From: Euonymus europaeus | Taxonomy: Eukaryota > Streptophyta > Magnoliopsida > Celastrales > Celastraceae | DNA: 64,000 bases | Direction: 5' to 3' | NCBI GenBank assembly: GCA_963580455.1 | Contig: OY756962.1 | Location: 21,408,001-21,472,000, forward strand | Part shown: positions 34,441 to 46,900 of the stretch, in pieces | Layout: each line of letters starts with the position of its first letter | Numbering within the stretch: position 1 is the first letter of the stretch | The notes under the pieces: model-generated | Told to the model about the DNA's origin: nothing | Databases searched by the model: none | The model's input: the letters and a program-made list of their open reading frames with translations, nothing else | Translations under genes and position numbers: made by a program

Positions 34441-34725
34441 TGTTAGAGTTTGTGACCTGAATTTAGTTTGGTTTTATTCAAAAAGTTCGCGGTGCGACAA
34501 ATTTGGAAAAGGAAATTTTTGGGACCTATTGTGATTAGGGTTTCGGCTAGTATTTATTCGTTGTAAAGCCGTCACTCAGGATCTCTTGTACCTGTTTTCT
34601 CCACATAATGAAATTCTCTCTCTCTGCCCGTGGTTTTTTTTCCCTTTAAGGGTTTTCCACGTAAATCATTGTGTTCTAGTTGTTTTTCTTTATTGTTGTT
34701 TCTTTGATTCGAATCCATTGTTTCA
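34441..34725 (+). repeat. 3' LTR of copia-3
   Basis: Starts TGTTAGAGTTTGTGACC directly after the polypurine tract and ends CATTGTTTCA before duplication CAGAT. Confidence 0.88.
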
Positions 34726-34960
34726 CAGATGCAGTTTGACGTAATGTAGTTATTATGGATGCCTCTCATCTTCTATTGGGAAGACCTTGGTAGTATGATC
34801 AAAGTGTCACTCATGATAGGCAAGCTAATACCTATAGTTTCACCTTTCAATTTGTCAAGATTGTGTTGCTGCCCTGCAAGGATTCTGATACATCTAGGAC
34901 ACTACAAGTTAATTATCATTGGCTTGTTTTGAGGAAGAATTAAGGGAGACCGAAATAGTT
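34726..34960 (+). mobile_element. gypsy relic, right part
   Basis: Continuation of the protease region interrupted by copia-3: DASHLLLGRPW, then YDQSVTHDRQANTYSFTFQ and KIVLLPCKDSD, the familiar linker between protease and reverse transcriptase in plant gypsy pol. It fades out before reverse transcriptase proper. Confidence 0.7.
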
Positions 34961-36097
34961 TTTGTGTTAATAGTAAAGGATGTTAGAGCTCCCATAGCTA
35001 TGCCATTTGAAGTATCCCCCGCATCACAATCACTTATACCAATAAGAAGCAGCAGATAAATTATTAATATAGGTGGCGTAATTAATTATTAATAACATAA
35101 TTAATTAGCAGCAAATTAAGTAAAACATAATTGATTACTAATAACACATTCAATTAGCACTTAGCAGTAGAGAAATAAGTCAATAATAGTAGCTAAAGTG
35201 GTAAACTAGAGACAGCAAAACAAAGGAAATGCCGAAATGACCATAACAAAACCAAGTGAGAAGTGACTAATAGAGAAGAGAAGAGAAGCGAGGGCGCGAG
35301 GCTTACTTGTTCGAATTTCGAAGTCGAGTTCAACTGTCGCAATCAAAGTTGCGGTGGCTGTCAGAGTCGCAGTACAGGTTGAGGCGTCTCGCAGAAAGTT
35401 GGAATGTGAAGGTCGCGAAGGTCAAACGCGATATGAGGTTGAGTTTCAGAGATTTAGGTTTGTAATTTTACAAAATATTTTATCTGTTGGACTGGGTTGG
35501 GTAATTGCTCCGATTTGGACAGACTAATTGGGATACCCGATTTATGGCTTCAATTAGCCTATAATCGAGTCGGTTACCAGCGATTCCCGACTACTCGGCC
35601 GACTTGTCCTTTTTTTGCAACACTGATTACAACATGAAAATTTAATATTAGATACACGAATCCGTTAGAGTTTAACGAATATTTTTTCTTCTTAAGTTCA
35701 AGATGGTGAACTTTGCAAAACGTGATAAATCAATTAGCTACATAGAATAAATAAATTCAGTGCAGTATGATTATGTGCGAGGGTTGACAAAGAAAACTCT
35801 CAAAAAAATATATATATCGAATTTTCTTTTTGAAGAGATAGGTGGCAGAATGGTAGAAAGGGATGGGATGGAACAATTTCAGTGATTTCTTGGGGTGTGA
35901 ACAATTTGCTGCAGTTACCGATACCTTTCTAAATATAATCAATCAATCCCCCTCTACTGTTTATACTAAAAGCAAAACTGCTCCAAGAAATGTGATATGA
36001 TTGATTGCTACCTATCTCTTCCCTCGTCATTGGCTTCGCATTGTTTTCTCAATTGACTGTGCTTGGAGGCCCCATGGTCCATTCTCGTAGAAAAATT

Positions 36098-36132
<35 letters not shown>

Positions 36133-36540
36133 CCAAAGAAAAAGCATGCACAGGCACAATTACATGCTATTTAATTCACCTAGGAGGAAGACATGGCTTT
36201 ATATTATTTATGTTACTTTAGAATTGTTAAATTTGGCTTATTATTGATAAGAAAATCAGATGACAAGGCTAGGCTCCTCTCAATCTAGGGAGGGCCAGGT
36301 TAGAACATGAATATTGAATATAAGGGTATTTTGATCAATTAATTTTTTTTTATCTTTTTTTTATTTTTTTTATCACCTTATCCTTATTGAAATATAACAG
36401 CTCTATTTTGTCATTTTATGTAAATTCCCTTTTGGATTCTTAGATGCATGCCATTGTAATTGGATTGAAAGTAATAGTTTAAAAAAGAATTTAATATTAT
36501 TAGAGATTAATTAGTTCCTCATAATTAGACTCCATAAAAT
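34961..36540. other. region upstream of MYB gene
   Basis: No coding seen. The stretch 35480-35624 ends in GCAACACTG after CGAGTCGG..CTCGGCCGACTTG; a CAGTGTTGC terminus is common in plant hAT-type elements, but the other end was not found. An (AT)15 microsatellite lies at 36101-36130. The proximal MYB promoter is in the last few hundred bases. Confidence 0.4.
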
Positions 36541-36554
36541 ATCTTAAACCCCTC

Positions 36555-36561
36555 TATAAAA
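36555..36561 (+). promoter_or_regulatory. TATA box of MYB gene
   Basis: TATAAAA 80-86 bp before the MYB start codon, with a CT-rich leader (36600-36635) between, as expected for a plant core promoter with a short 5' UTR. Confidence 0.65.
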
Positions 36562-36640
36562 CCAAGACCTAACCTCATTATTTTCATTACACAGTTCTCC
36601 ACCCTCTCTCTTCTTCTTTCGACTTTCTCTCTCTACACAA

Positions 36641-39006
36641 ATGGATAAGAAACCATGCAACTCTCAAGATCCAGAAGTGAGAAAGGGACCATGGACCATG
36701 GAAGAAGACTTGATTCTTATTAGCTACATAGCTAACCATGGTGAAGGTGTTTGGAACTCTCTTGCTAAAGCTGCTGGTACTTCATTTCTTTTTATTTTTT
36801 GACTGTAAATTAAGTATTCCCTAGTAATCAAATTAATTAAGAACAATATATACTAATTTTATTCATACCTTGATCTTAATAGGGCTTAAACGTACCGGAA
36901 AAAGTTGCCGGCTCCGGTGGCTGAACTATTTGCGCCCTGATGTGAGGAGAGGAAATATTACTCCTGAGGAACAACTCTTGATCATGGAACTTCAGGCCAA
37001 ATGGGGGAACAGGTAAGCTATTTCTTTCCTTCTTTCTTTTTAAATTTTTTTTTTAAATTTTCTTGAATTAGAAGTTGCTATATACAAAAAGAGCTATATA
37101 GAGAGCACCATGAATAACTCATGCGCGTTCAAGTACAAAGCTTAGGTGCACATGGGATTTTGTGGGCCTCGTAAATTCTTCACCAAGATAATTATTTTAA
37201 TTTGCATCATCTGTTTTTGATATTTCATGGCTAGAAAAAAAATCCATATGATTTATTTCTTTTCGAAATTATTATTTTTTTCTTCTGAAATTTCTTCCAA
37301 TCTGTTGTATATATGATGCAATTTTGATTAAAATTGTGCATGCCTTTCCTTTTTGTCTTCCTCTAATTAAATTCCTTTCCATGCCTTTGGAACAAACAAT
37401 CCTCCATACCTCTAAACCATGAAAAATTCAAGACCAAACTTTCTGAAGGAAAGAGAGGAAATAATTAATTATATATACTAATAAAAATTAGGGTTTAAGT
37501 TTCAATAATTAATTTTAAACTTGTTTTGTTTGAATAATTAGGGTATATAGTTCATGCATGGGGTAGATCTTCTTCATTCATGGTAAAAGAAATTCACCTT
37601 TCTTTGACTATAAAACCCTTATATATGTGTGTTTGTGCGTATAATATACACATACATACATATATATATATATATATATTTATAATACAATAAGTTGGTT
37701 CAAAAAGCTATAAATGTATGTATGATGATTGTTTTTTTGTTTTGTAGTGAAGTACTTCACAAAGTCTTCGAATTAAATTCTCTCTCTTAATTTTTCTACT
37801 ATTTTTTTCTTTGAAGTTCTGCATTGTCATATAGTGCTTTGTCCGAGGTACAAAGCTTCGACTTCTTTTATTTTCATTAAAAAAAAAACAAATTTACTTC
37901 TCCTAGTAGACATCACATTCACAACTTGCTTTGAAAGCTTTGTATATAATATATATAATAATTAGTCACGTTGTGTATACAAATCCAAACAAAATTGGTT
38001 ATAAAAGTTTCCATTTTTAGTTGAACCAATTCGATAGATTGGTCACAATTAAAAGTGTATTTTCCTTTTCTAGAAAAACGACATTTGCCATCTTGTTTTG
38101 GCTCTTTGTGGTTGTGAGACTACTCCACGACCCTTTTTTGGTTTTGATATTGTTGAAGACTTGCATATGTATAAGTCACCGATATAAAATTTATGCATAA
38201 AGATATAATCTTTCTCAATGAATAATATTTTTTTAATAAAAAAATCTTACGGACATTACAATATCTCTTCGAATTATTTAGATTAAATAGTTTGACACTT
38301 CTACGAGTATCCAAGAGTTATCAGTATTTGCTCCTATCTAACGGAACGTTATTAGGTCAAATGACAAAGAAAGATGGTCTCTCCGTAAGACTAGAACCCA
38401 GATAAATTTTGAACATCTATCAAAGGAAAAAATAACAAATGAATCTTCTAGGATTTCCAAAAAATTCTTCGATTTCTTCCGAAAATAGTGTCTGTCATTA
38501 TATTTCTTTTTTATTTGGTATACATATTCATATATATTATTAACTAGTAAAAATCTAATTTAATTAACACTCGTCATCGATACAGCTGAACAAAAATATT
38601 CGAATAATACAGGTGGTCGAAGATTGCAAAGCATCTACCAGGAAGGACAGATAATGAGATAAAGAATTACTGGAGGACCAGAATCCAGAAACACATCAAG
38701 CAAGCTGATGATCAGAGTTTTAAAGGAGGAATAGTAGATGCGATGGAGATGATGAATCCTCATGAACATCAAGCAAGCACAAGCCAAGTCTCTGCCTGCA
38801 GCACAGCAGATAGTAGTACTATGGAGACCTACTCTCCACCATCTGATCACCATCAGCCAAATCATAATCATGTGGTGGAGGCTTTTCATGAAGGGACTAC
38901 TACTGCTGCTACTTTGCATGCTTACCATCATCATGACTGCAATGTTAATGACAACTACTGGAGCATGGAGGATCTCTGGGTAATGCACTTACTTAATGGT
39001 GATTAA
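36641..39006 (+). CDS. R2R3-MYB transcription factor, subgroup 19 (MYB21/24/57 type)
   Basis: Three exons, 36641-36776, 36883-37012 and 38613-39006, with GT-AG introns at the canonical R2R3-MYB positions; 219 aa. The R2 repeat (about 14-62) has Trp18, Trp38 and Trp58. The R3 repeat (about 68-117) begins with Ile71 in place of the first Trp and contains [20 protein letters not shown]. The C-terminus NYWSMEDLW (203-211) plus HLLNG is the acidic activation motif of subgroup 19. These factors act downstream of jasmonate and gibberellin in stamen and petal development and, as MYB305-like proteins, in floral scent and nectary genes. The bHLH-interaction signature of R3 is not present. Middle region is His/Ser/Thr-rich. 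Intron 2 is large (1600 bp). Which of MYB21, MYB24 or MYB57 it equals cannot be decided here. Confidence 0.93.
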
Positions 39007-40839
39007 ATATTACTTATATTTAATATGATTAATATTGTCAAATTAGGTTTGTATATATATATATATATAATCAACATGAAATAAGCTTTATATATATAAA
39101 TATATATATGTCTTGTTATAGATATACCTCTATCTACTTATTTAACTATGTAGAAATTGGGTTATGTATAATTAGCTTTAAATTTATATATAAATGATCA
39201 TGTTGAGGAACACAAATCAGTACTTGAATTGAATAATAACGAATGTGTGTGCGTTTTGAAAATTGGATGGAAAGAAAAGCTAGTTGTGGTAATATGTATA
39301 TACACACACACACACACACACATTGGATGTGCTTCCTCTTATTGCTTTTGTTGTCATTGATGATTACAATAAAAAAAATTGCTTATTATATAGCACTAAT
39401 TATATGTGGGAGTTGTTAACTATTATTACGGCTCCATTGACCATGGAAAATTAAACGACTAAAACTTGATTTAATTTAACGTTTCATTATAAATGGAGAA
39501 GAAAAAGAGAAAGAGAGAGATTTTGTGTAATTTTTTTTTTTTTTTTTGGTAATTGAGAATTATATCAGATAAAATTTTCCTTTTAAAATTTGACATCGAC
39601 CTAAACTCTGGTCATCAAGCTCATATATATAAAAGTTTCCCCTCTGACGACAAAATAAGTTGAATTGAAACTATCAATCACCGATTTTTTTTCTTTGCTT
39701 CTTTTATTTAATGTTAGCATCATATTGCACATGAAGAACATGGACGTAAATAGTATTAGGTAGCTAGTTGATGCAATAATTAATTATCACCCCTTATTTG
39801 ATAATAATCCATGGATTGCCAAACTCGACGTATAGAAAGGCAACAATAGCTGTTCTTGGCTTATTTCATATTGGCTTTTTTTTCTTTTCTTTTTAGGATC
39901 TAAAGATGAGCATAGCCATGCAAAATTGAATCCGACGTGAGCCTAACTCTTGCATTGGACTTATGGAACTCTTTCACATGCAACATTAATTACTAAACAT
40001 TTAAGTATGTTAGAAAATCCAATCCAAAAATATTAAAATGGTATTGTTCGTTCTAGGTCACATACTCACACATATTGATTTGTTCTCTATCAGTCTCCGA
40101 AATATTCAGAAAATACGTGACTTATGTGAGAGGAGTTTGACCTTTACTTTTATACCATTGCATTGAGTTATGTCAATCTAATGTAGTACTGTAACTCGTC
40201 ATCACAAACTATAACAATATATTCAAACACATATATCCCACCACTTGTAACATGTCATCACATGTTGATGATCTCCACCGCACCTTAACACCATCACCAT
40301 CACCGTAAGTTAGTATTATAGGTTTTTGTTTTGTTGCATCGATAGTGTTGATATTTTTCTAGAGAAACACCAGTTAGGTATTGTGACGCCATTGGAGCTG
40401 TCATTTATGGTGTACCAACTCTTAACTTTAGCAACTCAAAGTCTTATTCAAAAGAATAGTGTAGAGAGAATCATTTGAAAGATAATATAGGATGTCGATA
40501 TGGGCTATCAACGGTAGGCAAGTCGCACAAAACACTTATATTACAGGAGATCAATTCAATTTTTGGCCGCACAATTATCTATTCACGTGTTTTATGTGTG
40601 ATATCATAACTTGAAATGATGCACGAGGGATATAGTTGTCACGTGAAAGATAAGAAAATAACACGTGATGGGTCGGCCATGAATTCACATATAAACGTGG
40701 AAATATCTTCTTCAACTAGCTAGTGTGTTTTTGATAGCAAGAGTGTAGTTACGGCACATTCTCATTACGGCTATGCTTGACATGAGGATTGGAAAATGTT
40801 CATAAAATTGAATTCTTGCTTGATGTTTATAAGGGTTGG
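39007..40839. other. spacer after MYB gene, no gene seen
   Basis: AT-rich 3' flank with TA-rich tracts (39055-39110) and a (CA)10 microsatellite at 39302-39321. No frame with recognisable coding content on either strand. Confidence 0.5.
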
Positions 40840-42250
40840 TAGGTGTTGGGATGTAAACCCCTCTAAACACCTTAAGGTGTTTGCGCCAAGAAAGGGTTTG
40901 GATAGGTTCGATCCTGATACAAGTGATACACGGACACAAAGAATGGATGGCCTAAAAATAATTTTTAAAAAGATAAAACAATCCCTAACGAAAGAGAGTA
41001 AATATAGACAATACTGCCCTTGATAATAATAGGAAAATACATTTCCTTACCCCCTCCCTCAAACTCATGGTGCTGTAGAAGAAAACAGCAATTAAGAGTT
41101 TGCTGAGAAGAAGTCAAAATTGAGCAACAATATGAGATTTAGTAAAGAACTCTGCAACCGTAAAGGAGAAGAGATAAAGGGAAGGGTGATGGTTCGTCAA
41201 TGATAACGATGATGCACATAGTGTCAATCAAGTTTAATGTGTTTGGTATGTTCATGAAACACGGAATTTTGAGCAATTTAGAAAGCACTTTTGCTATCAC
41301 AATGTAAAGGAGTGGCACTAGAGAGATAGGCTCCCATGTCAGCTAAAAGCCATCGAAGCCACACAACTTTTGCAATGGTAAGGCACGATACTCCGCTTCA
41401 GAAATAAAGCTAGCAATAACAGATTGTTTCTTACTCTTCCAAGAAATTACAAAATCACCCAAAAACACACAAAGACCTTTCGTGGAATTGCAATCATTGA
41501 AATTGCCAGCCCAATCAACATCAACATGGGCTCAGAGCTCTAAAAAGGAGGTGGAAGAGAGAGAAATACTCTAAAAAAAAGTCATGCAAACATACTGTAA
41601 GATATGAAGCAATACGGCCCAATGAGTTGTTCGAGAAACACAAACATATTGACTAACAACATGAACTGTAAAAGCAATATCAGAGTAGGTGACGTGCGAT
41701 AAACCAGGCAACCAACCAACTCCCGATATAGAGGAGGATCATTGTGTGGGAGGCCATTAGACTCAAAAAACTTGGCATTAAGTTCAAGAGGTGTATGACC
41801 CACTTTATCATTTGCGAGTTGAGCACGATTGATCAAGTCAGAAGCATACTTAGACTGAGATAATAAATAGCCCTTGGGAGAACAAGCAACTTCAATACAA
41901 AGAAAATATCGTAAGACGTCCAAGTCTTTCATATCAAATTCATGAAAAAGATCGCGTTTGATAGCTTCAATATCAGGAAGATGAGAAATAGTAATGATCA
42001 TATCATCAACATAAAGTAAGAGCAAAACCATGACATGAAGTGAGTAACGCACATATAGGGTAGAATCATACGGGCTATAAGTAAAAATCCAACTTAAGGA
42101 TAGTATATTAAAAGTGATCATACCAAGCACGTAGAGCTTGTTTCAAGGCACAAAGAGCACAACGCAAATGACACACTGAACTACATGGATGAGGTAAACT
42201 AGTAGGAGGCCGCATATACACTTCCTCATTTAAAATTAAAGGCCAATACC
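40840..42250 (-). mobile_element. copia 3' fragment (copia-4)
   Basis: Minus-strand relic. A polypurine tract TTTGAGGGAGGGGG (about 41049-41063) is preceded on its left by an LTR-like block (about 40840-41048, left border unclear). Coding to the right is broken RNase H (41100-41540) and reverse transcriptase: LLLLYVDDMIIT and FDMKDLDVLRYF in the frame 41582-42130, then EEVYMRPPTSLPHP near 42210. Gag, protease and integrase are absent. Confidence 0.75.
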
Positions 42251-42289
42251 CTGATTTTTCAGGATATTTTCACCTAAGCCATATATTGA

Positions 42290-45200
42290 TATGATCGATA
42301 TTAATATAGATAAGTCAGAGACTCCACTCAACAATACTCATAGTCAAGAGCAGTCAACGTAAATAATTGGTCACTGTAGATATTTCAAGATTATTGTGTA
42401 AATGTGTTGCTATCCATACTCATCTTTATGACCGTTGTTCAACGGTTATCTTCTCATTGTGTATAGTTGGTCTTCCTCAAACATGTAAATTGGTTTTTGC
42501 CTTTTATTGAATAATGTATTGAAACTCTATTTGCTTTATGGTATCGAAGCATGTCAGAAATTCCTCTTGAAATTTTTCTTCCTCTTCTACAACAATGTCT
42601 TCTATCTCCACAACCTCTAGAGATGACTAAACTTTAATGACTTCTAGTGTCAAGCTTGTGGTCGACATTTAATGCTCAAAGCCAGCTTGCAATAAAACTC
42701 AAGTCTACCAATTTTTCGGCATAGGCATTGCAATTAGTCTCTGTGCTTAGAGGGTATAGAATTATGGGTTACGTGGATGGAAGTCTTACTTGTCCACATG
42801 AATCTAACTCTGTCAATTTTGAACATTGGTTCTGTCAAGATAGTCTCTTGTTGAATGCTATTATTTCCTTTCTTCATAAATCGGTGATTCCTCTTCTGGG
42901 TGATGTGTCTACTAGCAAGAGGCATGGGACAAGCTGCATAATCTATTTGCCAATAAATCTCGTGCCAAGGTTGCTCAATTGAAAAAACAATTGGTCAATA
43001 TTCAGTGAGGTGATAAAGGAATTGAAGATTACATGAATGGGGTTCGTCAAATTGCTGATGAATTAGCCCTAACATGTAATCTTGTTGATGATGAAGATAT
43101 AGTTATCTCTCTTCTTAATGGTCTTGGTGTAGAGTACATGGGCTTATTGGAATCTATCAATGGTCAAGAGAATCCTATTTCTTGTGATCTCTTATCTACC
43201 CTACTACTTGCTTAAGAAGCCTACAACAAGAAGCTTGAGCATACATCATCTCAGTTAATTGTTACGGCCAACTATGCTCAACAACAACAATGATATTTTC
43301 AATCTAGATTTTCTAGAAATGGTCAGCAGCGGTCAAGATCTAAAGGAAACTAGAGATCAAATGGATCGTTTGGCAATAGTCAAAATTCTGGGTATTCAAA
43401 CTTTAAACCTCAATCAAATCAACAATTCAACAACAATGACGCTGGTGGTGCTTGACCAAGGCAAAAGCTATTTTGCCAAATATGTGAAAAACTTGGTCAC
43501 ACTGCTCGCACTTGCAGGGAACTCAAAGGGTTTGTAACAAAATGCATACCGTCAGCTACTGCCAATTATGCAACTAAGTATGCAGCTACTGCCAATTATG
43601 CAACTAGTTCTACAAGATCTCAACCAGCCTATCAAAACTCAAATGTGCAACCGTGGATCATGGATTCAAGAGCAGGCCATCATATGACTTCTATTCTTAA
43701 TAATCTCACCATCAACGCTGAATATGATGAAACCGATGAAGTCAATATATGAGATGGCACAGGTTTGCTTGTAACACACAAGGGCACAAGCATTTTAAAG
43801 ACACCCAAATTTAATTTTAAATTTTAATCTACATTTTGTGTACCTAATATTCGTAAAAATCTTATATCAGTGCACCAGTTCACTAAAACTAACATTGTCT
43901 TTATAGAATTTCACCCTTATTTCTTTGTTGTTAAGGATTTGAAGTTGGGAGCTTTCCAAGCTCGGGGTCACGGTGTTGGTAGGATATATCAGCTCAACTC
44001 AATGAAGAAATTTCCTATCACAGCTTGTGTTGCTCAAAAGCTGAATCTTGATTTATGGCATAAACGTTTGGGTCATCTAAACTTTGTGTTACTTTCTTAT
44101 TTACTGCATTCTACCAATTTGCTTTCTGGCCCTCTCAGTCAATCTCTTGTTTGTAATTTTTGTGAAATTAATAAAAGTTATTGATTTCCTTTTGGCATCT
44201 CTACCGTCACAAGTACAGCATCACTACAAATCTTATACACTAATGTTTGAGGACCAACCCCCATTCTTTCTATTTTGGGTCACAAATACTATGTTTTGTT
44301 TGTTGATCATTACACTAAATATACTTCGGTCTTTCCTCTATTTCTTAAATCTGATGTAACTTCGGTCTCTCTAAAATTCCAACGACTTGTTGAAAGAAAA
44401 TTTCAAGCCAAAATCAAAATGGTGTACTTAGATAATAGTGGAGAATACACCAAGTTACATGGCACGCTCAATCAATTGGGCATTGCTTGGATGAAATCTC
44501 TGCATATACTCCTCAGCACATTGGTCTAGTTCAAATAAAGCACAGACACATTGTAGAAACTGGAAAAACCTTGCTCAATCAAGCCAACATCCTTAGTTCT
44601 TTCTGGTCCTTCGCATTTGAAACAATAATACATCTCATCAATAGGCTTCCACTCACCACAACTAAACCTCAATCTCCCTTTCAATTGTTATTTCATACTA
44701 CACCCAATTATCATAAACTTAAAACTTTTGGTTGCCTTTGTTATCCTTGGATGAGGCCTTACACTTCTCATAAACTTGATCCCAAGTCCACCCCTTGCCT
44801 TTTTCTTGGCTATTCATCATCCCAAAGCTTCTTTAAATGTTTCGATCCCTCCACCAAAAAGTTGTATTTGTCCAGACATGTCATTTTCTGCCCGAACATA
44901 TTTTTCTAGAATTACTCCTCCCTCAGCTTATGTTTCTCCTTTGGTCACAGATAGTCCTCAACTAATTCTGGTATTCTTCTCGATCCAAATTTTCCTCATT
45001 TTTCACTATCTACTTCTACTCCTCCAGCATCTCCCGTGTTATCATCTGATCCTTCTCCTACTTCTATGCCCACTTCTGATTCATCTTCTCATTTGACTCT
45101 TCCCTCTACTTCAAACATTTTTTCTTCCATGTTCGCTTCTTCTACTCCTTCTCCCTCCCTTCCACCTCATCTTCATTCCACGGTTACTCATCCCATTAAA

Positions 45201-45854
45201 AAAATTTATAAATTCAAAACTCTTAATTATTTCTGTTTTGCATCCCCTCTCGTACTTCTTTAGAACCTCACATTGTTCATCAATCTCTTCAAAATCCTCA
45301 TTGGGTCAAGGATATGGGTTGAATTACAAGTTATTCATCATCATAATACTTGGACCTTGATTCCTCCAAGTTTTTCTCATCGCCCTATTGGCTCAAAATG
45401 GGTGTTTCATATCAAATGTAACCCAAATGGCTCTATTCAATGTTACAAAGCCCAATTAGTTGCTCAAGGCTTCTTGCAACATCCTGGCCTTTAGCCTTAT
45501 TATTAAACCCACCACCATTCGTCTTGTTTTTTCCTTAGTGGTCATGCATAATTGGCCCCCTAAGCAACTTGATATTAATCATTCTTTTCTCAATGGTCAC
45601 CTTACTAAAACTGTGGTTATGAAGTAGCCTCCTGGTTTTATGGATTCACAATTTCCATATCATATTTGTTTACTTTGCAAATCTATCTACGGTTTGAAAC
45701 AATCACCTCATGTTTGGTTCACTACCTTACATGCTGCCCTTTTCTCTATTGGTTTCATAATTCAAAGGCTGATTCTTCCATTTTTATTCATCACTCTAAC
45801 TCAGCTATTATGTATATTCTTGTGTATGTTGATGATTTACTTCTTATAGGTTAA
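42290..45854 (+). mobile_element. copia 5' fragment (copia-5), decayed
   Basis: Plus-strand relic with an LTR-like lead ending at a primer-binding site TGGTATCGAAGC (42539-42550). Broken gag follows (42700-43530) with zinc knuckle CQICEKLGHTARTC (near 43475). Protease active site reads DSRAGHH instead of DSGAxHH (near 43665). Pre-integrase LDLWHKRLGHLN, integrase pieces (GHKYYVLFVDHYTKY, KIKMVYLDNSGEY, IKHRHIVETGKTLL) and reverse transcriptase pieces (GSKWVFHIKCNPNGS, SIYGLKQSPHVWF, YILVYVDDLLLIG) succeed in different frames. It stops at YVDD near 45854, truncated before RNase H. Confidence 0.8.
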
Positions 45855-45889
45855 ATAGACCTCTACAAAAAAAAATGATTCTGAGAAAG

Positions 45890-46900
45890 ATACCAATGGA
45901 GATTTTGATTTCTCAATTCGAGGACGCTATTTGGAAAAAATTAAACATATTGAGTTGGATGATAAGACATATTTGATGGCTCATCGATATGTATTATTCA
46001 ATTATAAGGAAGCCAACCCTTATATCATATACATTTATAATCCTCTCTCTAAGAGGTTTCTAGTAATATTTGTTCCGATTGTAACATGTTCATTCTTACC
46101 AAAAGTTATTCAGGAAACGTGTAGAGATATTAAAAAGACAAAGTTGTGGTGATTGGCCTCCTGAGCACGAGATACAAAAAAAGTTAAGTAAAAAATTTAT
46201 CTGATGGTTTCATAATTATGTAAGTGTTTGACATGATTTCTTTGACATTGAGGGTTATAGGACTAATACATAGTCGCTAACTATATGAATATGTTTTAGG
46301 TTGAAAGGATGAAAGATGTTGATGAAACACTTGTACCAAGAAGAATAAAAACCCTAGCCCAGGGCCCCGATAACATTGCCAAATAATATTCTGGTTACAT
46401 GATTAATGGACTGCGTTTCCATGCCAAAAATTGTGAAAAGAATCATAAAACACATAATAATGGAGCCTATATTGATGTAGAAATAAATTCACCATACTAT
46501 GGAGTGTTAACGGATATCGTTGAAATCTTTTATTTTGACGATAGCAATGTGGTACTGTTCAAGTGTGATTGGAATGATGTGCATGATAGGAGGGGTTGTA
46601 AGAAAGATGAATTTGGGTTTATATGCATTGATCTATGATGACACATCCACACGGGTAAACATGATAGTGATGATCCATGTCTTTGCATCCCAAGTGCAAC
46701 AAGTGTTCTATGTTAAAGATGAGATGAATAAAGGATGGCAGGTGGTTGTAAAAACAAGACCCCGTGACTTGTTTGACATTGGAGAAGAAGAAGCATGTTT
46801 TACAGATGTTGAGCCAACTATTGGCACTGATTTACGAGATATTCAATGTGTTAGGAATAATGTCGATGGCATCTTAGAAGTTAAAAATGTAGACCTATAA
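45890..46900 (+). mobile_element. CACTA (En/Spm) transposon fragment, DUF4216-type
   Basis: Coding pieces match the C-terminal part of plant CACTA transposase ORFs. These are DGDFDFSIRGRYLEKIKHIE and AHRYVLFNYKEANPYI (45895-46025); LAQGPDNIAK..YSGYMINGLRFHAKN (46360-46430); SPYYGVLTDIVEIFYFDDSN, VLFKCDWNDV and KKDEFGFICIDL (46490-46636); and VFASQVQQVFYVKDEMNKGW and VVKTRPRDLFDIGEEE (46678-46795). They lie in two frames with short gaps. No CACTA-type terminal repeat was found, so this is an internal fragment. It starts directly after the copia-5 truncation point. Confidence 0.75.

Larger units (their letters stand above)
30435..34725 (+). mobile_element. degenerate Ty1/copia retrotransposon (copia-3)
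   Basis: Plus-strand element with LTRs 30435-30722 and 34441-34725, flanked by duplication CAGAT (30430-30434, 34726-34730), inserted into a gypsy relic. The polypurine tract AAGGTGGAGAT abuts the 3' LTR. LTR copies differ at many sites, so it is older than copia-1 and copia-2. The leader, primer-binding site and gag start are deleted, as is a central part of integrase. Wording of pol fits the Tork/TNT1-type group. Confidence 0.9.

Noticed and set aside
36101..36130. Long (AT)n tracts here and at 26840-26855, 37650-37680, 54380-54410 and 54670-54690 as regulatory or origin signals
   Set aside because: Ordinary microsatellites of plant introns and spacers; nothing supports a function.
38635..38988. 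A 117-codon minus-strand frame over MYB exon 3
   Set aside because: It is the antisense shadow of the MYB coding exon; no homology and no promoter.
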